Origin: Pradoshia eiseniae
GTDB lineage: Bacteria > Bacillota > Bacilli > Bacillales > Pradoshiaceae
Assembly: GCF_002946355.1 (NCBI RefSeq)
Contig: NZ_PKOZ01000005.1
Coordinates: forward strand, 124,001-188,000
Length of the DNA stretch: 64,000 bases
Direction: 5' to 3'
Shown: positions 17,500 to 26,663 of the stretch, piece by piece
How positions within the stretch are numbered: position 1 is the first letter of the stretch
Layout of the letters: each line of letters starts with the position of its first letter
Notes under the pieces: generated by a model
Databases searched by the model: none
The model's input: only the letters and a program-made list of their open reading frames with translations
Told to the model about the DNA's origin: nothing
Translations under genes and position numbers: made by a program

Positions 17500-17961
17500 T
17501 TAGCTGCTTAATGCTTTCAGCCGCTGTTCAATCACTTTTGCCTGTTCCTTCGTTTTACAGATGATTAAGGAAGTATCATTTCCGCAAATTGTTCCTGCTT
17601 TTTCTTCCCAATCCAGCTCATCCAAGACAGCTCCAATGGTTTGGGCATGACCAGGCAATGTTTTTAAGAGAATGAAATATTCAATTCTCTCCATGCTAAT
17701 CAGTGCATCTTCCAGCTTTTTGCGCAGCTTGATCGTATCTAAATACTTATATTCTGCCACGAACCCATATCTTGTCCCTCCTGATTTAGCAGGGTATTTC
17801 GCCAGGTTTAACTCGCGAATATCACGTGAAATTGTTGCCTGTGTTATTTCAAGCCCATTCTTTGCCAATTCTTCCACAAGCTGTTCCTGTGTTTTAATTT
17901 CATTTTGCGTGATTACCTTCTTAATTAAAGCATGTCTCTCTTTCTTATTCATAATCTTCAT
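17500..17961 (-). CDS. argR: Arginine-responsive regulator, ArgR/AhrC family (arc-linked paralogue)
   Basis: A hexameric winged-helix regulator of arginine metabolism, 153 aa. The N-terminal DNA-binding domain has ITQATISRDIRELNL. The C-terminal oligomerisation and arginine-binding domain ends with GTICGNDTSLIICKTKEQ. Characterised members have GDDT here; this one has GNDT, so the first of the two arginine-contacting acids is Asn. I chose the ATG at 17961 with GGAGG five to six bases upstream. A longer reading frame would run into the terminator of the upstream gene. It lies directly upstream of arcA, so it probably acts on the arc operon; AhrC for biosynthesis is expected elsewhere. Confidence 0.9.
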   Translation of the reverse strand: MKIMNKKERHALIKKVITQNEIKTQEQLVEELAKNGLEITQATISRDIRELNLAKYPAKSGGTRYGFVAEYKYLDTIKLRKKLEDALISMERIEYFILLKTLPGHAQTIGAVLDELDWEEKAGTICGNDTSLIICKTKEQAKVIEQRLKALSS

Positions 17962-17992
17962 CATTCTCCTCCAATCATCGTTCAGACCACAT

Positions 17993-18026
17993 AAAAGGCC
18001 TATCCCCATTTAACTGGGCATAGGCC
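17993..18026 (-). terminator. Terminator between the membrane-protein gene and argR
   Basis: The minus strand has GGCCTATGCCC / GGGGATAGGCC with an 8-base loop followed by TTTTATG. It is 7 bases past the stop of the 207-aa gene and just upstream of the argR start. Confidence 0.85.
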
Positions 18027-18032
18027 ACTTGA

Positions 18033-18656
18033 TTAGCTTTCTATTTGAAAATTTGGTATATCATCATGATGCTTCAGCTCTTCAGGTGAGAAGGATACTT
18101 TTATAGCTCTCTTTTCGCGCTGTTGCAAATAGGCTGTTGTCACCTTTTCTTTATGCAAGCCTTCTATCTCTGGGAATACTAGCTTAATTTGCTGTGAGTG
18201 ATGCTGAAAGTTCCTGAGAACAATCGAGCACTCCACTGTTTCCCCATCGGTCCTTTGTGCACAAGAGCTTTCTTCATGTAGATATAGCACCGCATCGGCA
18301 CCGGACTGACCAGAGTAGGCGTACACATCCTCACCCATTTTAAACAGATTGTTTACAGCAATAGATGGAATAACGACAGCTGCAATCAGGAATAACGGCT
18401 CCAAATATCGGAATTTCCTTCTGTGGGTTGGATATTCATCTGTGAACCATTTGATCAGCAGCAATACGCCAATAAATTGGATGCTAGCTGCCACAAGCCA
18501 TACAGTAGAAAGACCGAAAAGACCCTCTTGCGTCCACGAAAACTCTTCGAACAACTGATTCCCGACCATTGATTCCTGACCTGGAAATTTAAGCACTAAG
18601 GCCAATCCAACCAGATACACCGCAGATCCCAATACATTATAGGACACTTTAATCAT
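18033..18656 (-). CDS. Membrane protein of unknown function within the arc cluster
   Basis: I do not recognise this 207-aa protein. It has three hydrophobic helices (about residues 8-24, 48-69 and 86-104), then a soluble C-terminal half of about 100 residues, probably outside the cell. That half has two cysteines 12 residues apart (SSCAQRTDGETVECSIVL) that could pair, and the pattern of a small beta-rich domain (CSIVLRNFQHHSQQIKLVFP). It has its own sigma-A-type promoter (18680-18708) and terminator, so it is expressed separately from its neighbours argR and arcR. Its position suggests, but does not show, a link to arginine fermentation. Confidence 0.8.
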   Translation of the reverse strand: MIKVSYNVLGSAVYLVGLALVLKFPGQESMVGNQLFEEFSWTQEGLFGLSTVWLVAASIQFIGVLLLIKWFTDEYPTHRRKFRYLEPLFLIAAVVIPSIAVNNLFKMGEDVYAYSGQSGADAVLYLHEESSCAQRTDGETVECSIVLRNFQHHSQQIKLVFPEIEGLHKEKVTTAYLQQREKRAIKVSFSPEELKHHDDIPNFQIES

Positions 18657-18679
18657 TGTAGCACTTCCATTCCATCCAA

Positions 18680-18708
18680 ATATTATTAGTCCTATAATAC
18701 TGGTTCAA
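18680..18708 (-). promoter_or_regulatory. Sigma-A promoter for the 207-aa membrane protein gene
   Basis: On the minus strand TTGAAC (18708-18703), a 17-bp spacer and TAATAT (18685-18680), about 25 bp upstream of the start codon. Confidence 0.7.
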
Positions 18709-18742
18709 TATGTCTATTTTCAAATATATTGCATTTAAAGAC

Positions 18743-19429
18743 CTATATAACTAATTTTTCAAAGTATTGAGGTTCATGAATGTACATCACTTTCCCTTTG
18801 ATTGTTAATTTCTTCTCCCGTTTTAATTTATTTATGACCATGCTAGCTGTTTCTCTGGATGTTCCTGAAATAGAAGATATTTTTGCTGTAGTAAGAGGAA
18901 TATCAATTCGAATGTAATTCGGATACTCCACACCCAAGTCCATCATTAAATATGAAATAGAATTCATCACTCTTTCCTGCGCATTCGGAATAATACCGTG
19001 CTGAATTCGCCTCTCTTGGCCTTCAAGTATTTTGCCGTACTCTTTAATCAATCTTTGAAGCAGCCGGCTATGCTTAGCCACAAACCCCTCAAACACATCT
19101 ATCGATAAGTACACAACATGGACATCTGTTTCTGCAATAGCCGAATGGCAATACTCGTCTGTATCAGCAAACAGTCCATTATACGGAAATAGCGAATCTT
19201 TCTTTATGTATTGGTGGTACTGCAGACTGCCCTGCTTATTGGATTTTTCAAGGGTGACATACCCCTCCAACAAATAATACATTCGCTGCTTAGGATCCCC
19301 CTGCCAAAAAAGATACTGTCCTTTTTTGAGCTTTCTTTCATATAGAAATGGCTCCAATACGCTTAATTCTTGTTTAGTCAAGCAGGAGAACAACTCCTTC
19401 TTCTTTAAAACATCAATTATAGTACTCAT
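18743..19429 (-). CDS. arcR: Crp/Fnr-family transcriptional regulator, ArcR-like
   Basis: A 228-aa regulator with an N-terminal cNMP-binding beta-roll (about residues 10-130; KKGQYLFWQGDPKQRMYYLLEGYV) and a C-terminal winged helix with LTTAKISSISGTSRETASM as helix-turn-helix. The usual cAMP-contact residues are not obvious and no Fnr Cys cluster is seen, so the effector is unknown. In B. licheniformis an ArcR of this family activates arcABDC under anaerobiosis. The TGTGA-type palindrome upstream of arcA is the expected target. It is a separate unit upstream of the membrane protein gene. Confidence 0.88.
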   Translation of the reverse strand: MSTIIDVLKKKELFSCLTKQELSVLEPFLYERKLKKGQYLFWQGDPKQRMYYLLEGYVTLEKSNKQGSLQYHQYIKKDSLFPYNGLFADTDEYCHSAIAETDVHVVYLSIDVFEGFVAKHSRLLQRLIKEYGKILEGQERRIQHGIIPNAQERVMNSISYLMMDLGVEYPNYIRIDIPLTTAKISSISGTSRETASMVINKLKREKKLTIKGKVMYIHEPQYFEKLVI

Positions 19430-19796
19430 ACTTGTACACCCGCTTCATCCTATTTGTGCCTGCTTACTTGTTTTAATTTATATATCTAACATTTCTGCAA
19501 TGCCCATCAATTGCCGACAGACGGATTAGTACTGCTTTTTTGTCTTATTGCATTCTGCATAGACAATCTATTCACCACTCCATATTATTATATCAAAATA
19601 AAAAAAGAGTATATAGAAAATTTACTAAATACTGATTTCAACATGATACTATTCACTTTTATACATATACCGCATGACCTGAACCTATTCCACTAAAGCG
19701 TCAATGGTCACCTGATATCCATCATCTATATGTCCTTTCAGCAAGTCCTCCTAATCTGTTCAGTTCCTTATTTAGAGCTTTTGCTTTTTTGTCCAT
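19430..19796. other. AT-rich intergenic stretch between rodA-like gene and arcR
   Basis: About 370 bases without a convincing gene. It must hold the arcR promoter on the minus strand at its left end, but no clear -35/-10 pair was found. One plus-strand reading frame of about 60 codons lacks a ribosome-binding site and looks accidental. Confidence 0.6.
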
Positions 19797-19822
19797 AAAA
19801 AAAGAAGGGATATTTCCCTCCT
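19797..19822 (-). terminator. Terminator of the rodA-like gene
   Basis: The minus strand has AAGGAGGGA-AATA-TCCCTTCTT, with one mismatch, merging into a T-run of seven. Confidence 0.85.
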
Positions 19823-19828
19823 TTTACA

Positions 19829-20998
19829 TTACGTCGAAAACATGTATTTCCTATGGTGATATCGTATGCTGAAAATCAGCCCGATTGCCATCATATTGCC
19901 GAGGAGTGAACTCCCCCCATAACTCAGGAATGGCAGCGGAATGCCCGTGATTGGCAAGAGGCCAATCGTCATCCCTATATTTTCGAACACATGGAAAGTC
20001 AGCATGCAAATGACACCAACACAAATATACGTGTTATATTCATTTTTTGTCTCAAGCCCGATCTTTGTCATATTATAGATGAGCATGAAAAAGAGAATGA
20101 TCACGGCGCTTGCACCAAAGAAGCCATATTCCTCGCCAATGACCGCAAAAATAAAGTCAGTATGTCCCTCAGGCAAATATACTTCTTTGTTTCCAAATCC
20201 TTTCCCTGAGGTTGTTCCAGAACCGATAGCCAGCAAGGATTTGATTAATTGGTATCCCTCTGATGAGGTGTAATTATACGGATCAAGCCAGGCATATATT
20301 CGCCCAAATTGGTATTGTTTCACGTGGAAGTATTTTTCCATAATATCTGGATGCCAGACGACTAAATAGAATATCGTTCCCACCAGCAGCAATCCGCCGC
20401 CGAACATCGGAAGCAAGATTCTCCATGTTATCCCGGAAACAAAAATCATGCCAATCATGATGGCAATCATGACGAGTGAAGTCCCAAGGTCAGGCTGCTG
20501 CATAACAAGCATTAATGGCGCACCCGTTGTTAAGCCTATTTTCATCAACAGGATGAAATCTGTTTGCATGGTTCTGATTCGATGCTTCGCATGGTGATTT
20601 TGGATAAGGGCAGATAAGGCCATAATCAAGAAGACCTTCATCATCTCTGAAGGCTGTATAGAACCTAACCCTGGCAGTTTATACCAGCTTTTCGCACCAT
20701 TTATAACTGGAGCCAAGCCTTCTGGGGCAACAATCAAACCAAGCAAGAGAAGAAGACCGAGGCCATATAAATACCATGACATTTTCTTTAGCTGGTCGGC
20801 ATCCAATGTCATGATTAAAAAGGCGATTGTCAATCCAACCACATACCACATAATTTGTTTAACGACAAAATTCTCCCCATATTGTCCCGTTGTCTGAGCG
20901 CTATATATAGCCAAGCAGCTCATAACAAATAGAAGGAAAATAATGAACAGCAGACCGTAATCGATCTTGGATGTGAAATTCCGATTATTGTTAGACAT
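19829..20998 (-). CDS. SEDS-family peptidoglycan glycosyltransferase, RodA/FtsW type
   Basis: Integral membrane transglycosylase that polymerises lipid II with a partner class B PBP. It has 389 aa and about 10 helices. The SEDS catalytic Asp is in RIYAWLDPYNYTSSEGYQL, and the C-terminal signature is GIPLPFLSYGGSS. The LDPYNYTSSEGYQL loop and length fit RodA better than FtsW, but Bacilli carry several SEDS paralogues (RodA, FtsW, SpoVE). No PBP or mre gene is adjacent, so I leave the symbol open. Monocistronic, divergent from the hydrolase gene at 21.2 kb. Confidence 0.9.
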   Translation of the reverse strand: MSNNNRNFTSKIDYGLLFIIFLLFVMSCLAIYSAQTTGQYGENFVVKQIMWYVVGLTIAFLIMTLDADQLKKMSWYLYGLGLLLLLGLIVAPEGLAPVINGAKSWYKLPGLGSIQPSEMMKVFLIMALSALIQNHHAKHRIRTMQTDFILLMKIGLTTGAPLMLVMQQPDLGTSLVMIAIMIGMIFVSGITWRILLPMFGGGLLLVGTIFYLVVWHPDIMEKYFHVKQYQFGRIYAWLDPYNYTSSEGYQLIKSLLAIGSGTTSGKGFGNKEVYLPEGHTDFIFAVIGEEYGFFGASAVIILFFMLIYNMTKIGLETKNEYNTYICVGVICMLTFHVFENIGMTIGLLPITGIPLPFLSYGGSSLLGNMMAIGLIFSIRYHHRKYMFST

Positions 20999-21239
20999 GT
21001 AAACTCACCATATTCTTCCTAAATTAAAGGTAAAGCCATACCCTTTATTATACTTGAACATGCTAAAATCACAACTTAAAGAATAGGCAATTTTATAACC
21101 TGAAATTATTATTATACCTTTTAAAAATCATTTCAGTCTATTTGGACTAAAACCATTTTATACCTGATTTGAAATTCCAGTTAGTAAGAAAATAAAGAGG
21201 GTAAATAAAAATAAGTAATAATAGAAGGAGGAGCATGCC

Positions 21240-22082
21240 ATGGATGAAAAATCAAAGCAAACATTCCAGCATACATATATTCCTTTAACCTCGTTGACGA
21301 GCGGAATGGGGATAGAGGTCAAGGAAGATATTTATGTATTAAACACCCAAATTGTGAATGTTACGTTGGTCGGACTGCCAAATCATGACGATTTCGTTTT
21401 AGTTGATGCAGGGATGCCTAAGGCCGATGATGAAATCATCGAAGCAGTTGAGAAGCGATTCGGGGAGGGAAGCAAGCCAAAAGCCATTATTCTGACACAT
21501 GGGCATTTCGACCATGTCGGGGCTCTCGAAGCCCTGTTAGAAAAATGGGATATTCCGGTCTATGCACATGAACTTGAACTACCCTATTTAACTGGACAAA
21601 GAAACTATCCAGAACCCAACACAAAAGCTGCAGGCGGTTTAGTCCCGGATATCGCCCGATTCTTCCCCAATCATGGCATTGATATTGGCAACAAGGTTCA
21701 CCCTTTACCCGCAGATGGAACCGTTCCAGATATGCCGGGCTGGGAATGGATTCATACACCAGGCCATACGCCAGGCCATATCTCCCTTTTCCGCAAAGAA
21801 GACAGCTTCCTGATTGCAGGAGATGCCTTCGTCGGAGTTAAACAAGAGTCATTATACAAAGTACTCACCCAGAAGCAGGAGATCAGCGGACCGCCAGCCT
21901 ACTTCACGACTGATTGGAATGCTGCTCGTGAATCTGTCAGAATACTGAACACCTTAAAGCCGCAATTTGCCGTCACTGGCCACGGTCTTCCACTGCTTGA
22001 AGACTACTTAACGCACAAACTGGATGAGCTAGCTGTTCATTTCGATGAAATCGCAAAGCCTGATGAACATAATAATAGATAG
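21240..22082 (+). CDS. Metallo-beta-lactamase-fold hydrolase
   Basis: A 280-aa MBL-fold protein. Metal ligands are H87, H89, D91 and H92 in LTHGHFDHVG, then the His in TPGHTPGHISLF, the Asp in LIAGDAFVG and the His of AVTGHGLP. This is the glyoxalase II / lactonase-like branch, so it likely hydrolyses a thioester, lactone or similar bond; the substrate cannot be told. It has no signal peptide. GGAGGAGC precedes the ATG. It is a single-gene unit with its own terminator. Confidence 0.85.
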   Translation: MDEKSKQTFQHTYIPLTSLTSGMGIEVKEDIYVLNTQIVNVTLVGLPNHDDFVLVDAGMPKADDEIIEAVEKRFGEGSKPKAIILTHGHFDHVGALEALLEKWDIPVYAHELELPYLTGQRNYPEPNTKAAGGLVPDIARFFPNHGIDIGNKVHPLPADGTVPDMPGWEWIHTPGHTPGHISLFRKEDSFLIAGDAFVGVKQESLYKVLTQKQEISGPPAYFTTDWNAARESVRILNTLKPQFAVTGHGLPLLEDYLTHKLDELAVHFDEIAKPDEHNNR

Positions 22083-22093
22083 AAGTGAATACA

Positions 22094-22139
22094 AAAAGGA
22101 GCCACCCGCTAATTCAAAAAAATTGGATGGTTCCTTTTC
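22094..22139 (+). terminator. Terminator of the MBL-fold hydrolase gene
   Basis: AAAGGAGCCACCC pairs with GGATGGTTCCTTT (one mismatch and one G-T pair), followed by a T-rich stretch. Confidence 0.75.
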
Positions 22140-22207
22140 TTTGAGCTATATCAGAATCAGGCTCTCTTTATAAACATATTGTCCAATTGAAAGAGTGTAC
22201 TTGCTTT

Positions 22208-22723
22208 TTAGCGTTCCCACGGACGATTAGTAGTGAAGAATTCCGCCAGCTCTTTACTTTGCTTGCGATTTTCTTTGCGCTTATCTGCTCTAAAGACTGC
22301 CGTCTCGTTTAATTTCTTTTCCTCTGCTGTTTCTGGAATGACTTTAGGTACACGCGTCGGCTTGCCGCTCTCATCCATAGCAACGAATGTTAAGAAAGCA
22401 GTTGCCGCTATCTTGCGTTCCCCGGTCATCAAATTCTCTGCCGTCACCTTAACGAATACTTCCATCGAACTATTCCCTGTCCAGCTTACATACGACTCCA
22501 AGCAGACAGAATCCTCCGGAGAAATAGGAGCTAAGAAATCAACTGAATCTGTAGAGGCTGTTACAACTGCTTTTCGGCAGTGGCGTGTCGCTGAGATGGA
22601 AGCCGTCATGTCAATATCACTCATAAGCTTCCCTCCAAACAATGTGTTATGGTCATTCACATCACTTGGGAATATTCGGCTTGTTTTTACAACCCTGGAT
22701 TCATTGCATGTTTTTGTTTCCAT
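22208..22723 (-). CDS. Acyl-CoA thioesterase, hotdog fold (YkhA-like)
   Basis: A 171-aa single hotdog-domain thioesterase that hydrolyses acyl-CoA to free acid and CoA. The family active-site region is FPSDVNDHNTLFGGKLMSDID (residues 18-38), containing the conserved Asn/His-to-GG segment and Asp. A second conserved block is TASTDSVDFLAPI. It is close in length to YkhA (179 aa in B. subtilis). It stands alone between the hydrolase and the helicase-like gene and is transcribed toward the former. Chain-length preference is not readable. Confidence 0.88.
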   Translation of the reverse strand: METKTCNESRVVKTSRIFPSDVNDHNTLFGGKLMSDIDMTASISATRHCRKAVVTASTDSVDFLAPISPEDSVCLESYVSWTGNSSMEVFVKVTAENLMTGERKIAATAFLTFVAMDESGKPTRVPKVIPETAEEKKLNETAVFRADKRKENRKQSKELAEFFTTNRPWER

Positions 22724-22988
22724 ATCATCTTACCTTCTTTCTAGAAATCCAGATGCCAGTCATGGCTGGCTAAATAACTCTAACCCAATGGTATAATTAG
22801 GATAACAATATTTAATGTAACAAACTATCATTTGAGTATCAAATAACAGCCATTATCCGGAGTATATCCGGCCAACATTAAAAATGTGAAGTACAGGAGA
22901 AGGTGGCGGATTTCCGCTTGCCGCACCTGCAAAAAAATCATATCTATGTTTAACAAAGTCTAATTATAAAATCCTGGAGGGTTCGCAT

Positions 22989-25337
22989 ATGAATAAATCT
23001 GAATCCATTGAACTACGGGCAGAAAAAGACAGATTAGCAGAAATCATCTCCTTAATTGAGAAACGGTTTGCCAGCGTAAAAGAATCGCAAGGCGGGGTCA
23101 GACAGGATGTCACCGAGATACGACAAACCTTCTGGGATGATGTAACGGTGAATATCGATAACACAGAGGATGCGGTAGAGACATTAGCAAGCATACGCCA
23201 GCAGGCTGAGCTATTATCTGAACGTGAGCGGGCACATGGACATATGAACAGGCAGCTAAAAACGTTAAGTCTGCTGAAGGATTCCCCCTACTTCGGCCGC
23301 GTAGACTTCCATGAAGACGGAGAACCAACTTCAGATATCATCTATCTCGGTATCTCTTCCCTTATGGACGATGCCCAAGAGAATTTTCTCATCTATGATT
23401 GGCGGGCACCCATCTCAAGCATCTATTATGACTATTCACCGGGTCCAGCTCAATATGAAACGCCAGGCGGCGTCATCACAGGCGAGATGGAAAGAAAAAG
23501 ACAGTACATTATTAAGAGCGGACAATTGAAAAGCATGTTCGATACAGGAATCACGATTGGCGATGAAATCCTAAAGGAAGTGCTTGGCCAAAACGCAGAC
23601 AACCAAATGAAGAATATCGTCGCCACTATACAAAAGGAACAGAACACCCTTATCCGCAATGACAAGAATCGATATTTAGTCGTTCAAGGAGCAGCCGGAA
23701 GCGGCAAGACCTCCGCCGCCCTGCAGCGCGTTGCCTATCTCCTATACCGGCATGTTCATGAAATTAAGGCAGATAATATCCTGCTCTTTTCTCCCAATCC
23801 GTTATTTAGCAGCTATACAGCTACGGTTCTCCCCTCACTTGGGGAAGACAATATGCAGCAAGTCACCTTCTTTGACTACATGGCTAAACTTATTGGAGAG
23901 GACTATAAGGTGAGCGATCCATTTGAACAGATGGAGTATGTTCTAAGAGGAAAAGAGGATGAACTATACGAGGCCAGAATAGAGGCCATTCGTTTTAAAA
24001 ATTCATTGGAATATAAGGGATTAATTGACCGCTATATCCAATCTCTCAGCAAGGAAGGACTTCAATTCAAAAATATTGTCCTTCGTCAAAAGACCTTAAT
24101 TTCATCTGCTGAAATGGCTAACTATTTTTATTCACTTGACCCATCCCTATCCATTCAAAGCCGCCTTCAATCGGTGAAGGAATGGCTGCTAAAGGAGCTA
24201 TATAGAATAGAGAAAATAGAGCGCAAAGCCGAATGGGTAGAGGAAGAAATAGAGCTACTTGATACAAAGGACTATATTGGCACATATCGATCCATGCGTA
24301 AAAGAAAATCCTACACAGAAGATACATTTGATGATTTTGACCGGGAAAAAAATGAGCTTGCCAAAAAAGTCACTCATAAATATTTCAAGCCAATTCGGAT
24401 TGCCATCAAGCAACACCGTTTCCTCCATGTCAAAAAGATGTACAAAGACTTATTTCAGAACAATATCACTGACCGATTAAGAATAGAAGGTGACACCACT
24501 CTCCCAAAACGATGGGAGGAGATAGGAAAACTGACCAGGAGGGAAATCAGCCAAAATCGCCTTCCATATGAAGATGCAGCCCCGTATCTGTATTTCAAGG
24601 AAGAGCTTGAGGGCACGCGATCAAATCGAACGATCCGCCATTTATTCATCGATGAGGCACAGGATTACTCAGCCTTTCATCTAGAAGTAATCCAGCGCCT
24701 CTTCCCAAACTGCCGGATGACGATACTGGGAGATATGAATCAAGCAATCTACACCCATTCTTACGGAGCGCCAACCCTGCTCTCTCCGGAGCTTTATCCA
24801 GCGGATGAGACGGAAAAGATCATCTTATTAAAGAGCTATCGTTCCACTCGTCAAATAATCGACTTCAGCAGCAAGATCTTAAGCCAAGTTCAGATTGAAC
24901 CTTTTAACAGAAACGGAGCACTCCCTGTTCTGTATAAGCAAGAAGACGAGTATGCTTCCTTTAGATTGATTAACCAGCTGCTTGAACACTTGCAGAATGG
25001 CGGACACCAAACCATCGCTATTATTTGCAAAACACAAAATGAAGCTGATGCAGCATATGAACAACTGAAGGTTAAAGATGATGTACAGCTGATGGATAAA
25101 TCCATCTATCGTTTCACGAAAGGGATCCTTATCCTTCCTGCATACTTAGCAAAAGGAATTGAATTCGATGCAGTCATACTCTTTGATGCATCAAAGGAAA
25201 AATACGGCCATGAGCATGAACGGAATCTGTTATATACTGCCTGCACCCGAGCCATGCATGAGCTCCATATTCTCACCTGCGGAGAAGCAAGCCCGTTTCT
25301 TAAAGCGATTCCAACAGATTTATATGAGATTAAGTGA
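22989..25337 (+). CDS. helD: HelD-type UvrD-like helicase / RNA polymerase recycling factor
   Basis: A 782-aa superfamily 1 ATPase; HelD removes nucleic acid from stalled RNA polymerase. The first about 75 residues form the charged coiled coil that enters the RNA polymerase secondary channel in known HelD. Walker A is VVQGAAGSGKTSAALQR near residue 234, and Walker B is HLFIDEAQDYSAFH. Motif III is GDMNQAIY, and the C-terminal motifs are LAKGIEFDAVILFD and YTACTRAMHEL. The length matches B. subtilis HelD/YvgS (about 774 aa). GGAGGGTTCGCAT precedes the start. Monogenic, ending in a hairpin shared with the kinase gene. Confidence 0.92.
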   Translation: MNKSESIELRAEKDRLAEIISLIEKRFASVKESQGGVRQDVTEIRQTFWDDVTVNIDNTEDAVETLASIRQQAELLSERERAHGHMNRQLKTLSLLKDSPYFGRVDFHEDGEPTSDIIYLGISSLMDDAQENFLIYDWRAPISSIYYDYSPGPAQYETPGGVITGEMERKRQYIIKSGQLKSMFDTGITIGDEILKEVLGQNADNQMKNIVATIQKEQNTLIRNDKNRYLVVQGAAGSGKTSAALQRVAYLLYRHVHEIKADNILLFSPNPLFSSYTATVLPSLGEDNMQQVTFFDYMAKLIGEDYKVSDPFEQMEYVLRGKEDELYEARIEAIRFKNSLEYKGLIDRYIQSLSKEGLQFKNIVLRQKTLISSAEMANYFYSLDPSLSIQSRLQSVKEWLLKELYRIEKIERKAEWVEEEIELLDTKDYIGTYRSMRKRKSYTEDTFDDFDREKNELAKKVTHKYFKPIRIAIKQHRFLHVKKMYKDLFQNNITDRLRIEGDTTLPKRWEEIGKLTRREISQNRLPYEDAAPYLYFKEELEGTRSNRTIRHLFIDEAQDYSAFHLEVIQRLFPNCRMTILGDMNQAIYTHSYGAPTLLSPELYPADETEKIILLKSYRSTRQIIDFSSKILSQVQIEPFNRNGALPVLYKQEDEYASFRLINQLLEHLQNGGHQTIAIICKTQNEADAAYEQLKVKDDVQLMDKSIYRFTKGILILPAYLAKGIEFDAVILFDASKEKYGHEHERNLLYTACTRAMHELHILTCGEASPFLKAIPTDLYEIK

Positions 25338-25350
25338 GCTGACTTACAAA

Positions 25351-25386
25351 GAAATCCCCTCACGTAGTTTTCACGCAGGGGATTTC
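25351..25386. terminator. Shared terminator between helD and the sensor kinase
   Basis: A perfect 10-bp stem GAAATCCCCT / AGGGGATTTC. It lies between convergent genes and touches the kinase stop codon. Confidence 0.8.
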
Positions 25387-26663
25387 TATTGTTCTGGATG
25401 TTCTGGATGTCCTGGCAAGTATATGGTAAACGTCGTACCTTCTAGAGGCTTACTTTTGACGCGAATGGAACCGTGCATAGATTTAACAATCCGATAGACA
25501 GCAACCATCCCTAAGCCTGTCCCTTTCACACCTTTTGTAGAAAAATATGGTTCCCCCAGTCTGCCAAGCTGTTCATCATCCATACCTATGCCTGTATCAG
25601 ATATAGTGATATTAACACCTTTTCCATTCTTGGCTAGCTGCGCCTTCACAAGTAAAACACCGCCATTGTGCATCGATTCAATCGCGTTCTTCACAAGATT
25701 GACAAAGCATTGCTGGAATAAGTGTTTTTCACCGTTCACGTAAAAAATGGGGACATGACATTGAATAAACACAGCATTCATATTCGCAAGCGGTTTCACA
25801 ATCTCTATCACCTTAAGAACCTCAGATTGTATTTCAATGGTTTCTTGTAACTCCATGGAGGGCTTTGCAAAGGCTAGATAGTCGTTAATTATATTCTCTG
25901 CCCGATTTAATTCAGAAATGGCAATATCAATGAATTGCTGCTTCTTCTCTTTCGACAAATTATCATCACTCTTCAATAATTGCAAAAATCCCTTTGTAGC
26001 GGTTAAAGGGTTGCGTACTTCATGGGAAATGGAGGCAGCCAGATGACTGACGGCCTGGAGCTTTTCGGTATTAATAATTTCCCGTTTCAGCATCCTGCTC
26101 CTTTTTAGACTTTCAATATAATATACAAGTACAAGCAATCCTCCCACATAAACAAGCATGTACAGCAGGCTATCAAACCAAATCCATTCATCTGAGAAAA
26201 AAATATTCGCTAAAGACAAACTACTAATAGAAGAAATCAGCGAAATCAGGACTGCCTGTGTATATTTCTTTTTAATTGGGATTTTCACATAGATTTTCCG
26301 TAAATAAAGGGTCATTAACAGCGCCGGCAAACTGGCCAAAAATGCATAAAGACCTTGAAGCGGATGAATAACTGCCGATACAGCCACTAAAAGAATAAAC
26401 AGCATGGTCCCTATCCATGCACGTCCATATAGTATTCCGATAATGATAACTAAATCCCCAGCATGTAATGAAAGGGATGAATTAATTTCAGAGACAAAAA
26501 ATAGCCTATTGATGCTTAGGCTGCATGCAAGCGTGATAAATACGGCCAAATAATTGTTGTTTTCCACCGCTTCTCTTTTAACGTGCCAGAAATGGTTAAT
26601 TTGTACGCAGATCAAGATGATAAACAAGTTGATGATACAACTTTCAACAAGGTCATTGATCAT
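25386..26663 (-). CDS. Membrane sensor histidine kinase, KinB-like (orphan)
   Basis: A 425-aa kinase. The first about 200 residues are five to six hydrophobic helices, of the 5TM-LYT/KinB kind, with almost no extracytoplasmic loop. HisKA follows, with the phosphorylated His in AASISHEVRNPLTATKGFLQLL. HATPase_c has LVKNAIES, DTGIGM and GTGLGMVAVYRI. The start at 26663 has GAGGGAG seven bases upstream; the frame continues further upstream but with no ribosome-binding site and a highly basic, unlikely extension. No response regulator is adjacent, which is typical for sporulation kinases feeding Spo0F. That role is inference only. Confidence 0.87.
   Translation of the reverse strand: MINDLVESCIINLFIILICVQINHFWHVKREAVENNNYLAVFITLACSLSINRLFFVSEINSSLSLHAGDLVIIIGILYGRAWIGTMLFILLVAVSAVIHPLQGLYAFLASLPALLMTLYLRKIYVKIPIKKKYTQAVLISLISSISSLSLANIFFSDEWIWFDSLLYMLVYVGGLLVLVYYIESLKRSRMLKREIINTEKLQAVSHLAASISHEVRNPLTATKGFLQLLKSDDNLSKEKKQQFIDIAISELNRAENIINDYLAFAKPSMELQETIEIQSEVLKVIEIVKPLANMNAVFIQCHVPIFYVNGEKHLFQQCFVNLVKNAIESMHNGGVLLVKAQLAKNGKGVNITISDTGIGMDDEQLGRLGEPYFSTKGVKGTGLGMVAVYRIVKSMHGSIRVKSKPLEGTTFTIYLPGHPEHPEQ

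Noticed and set aside
19511-19696. A plus-strand frame of about 60 codons upstream of arcR
   Set aside because: No ribosome-binding site, Ile/Phe/Leu-rich by base composition, and it lies in the promoter region of a convergent-free gap; looks accidental.
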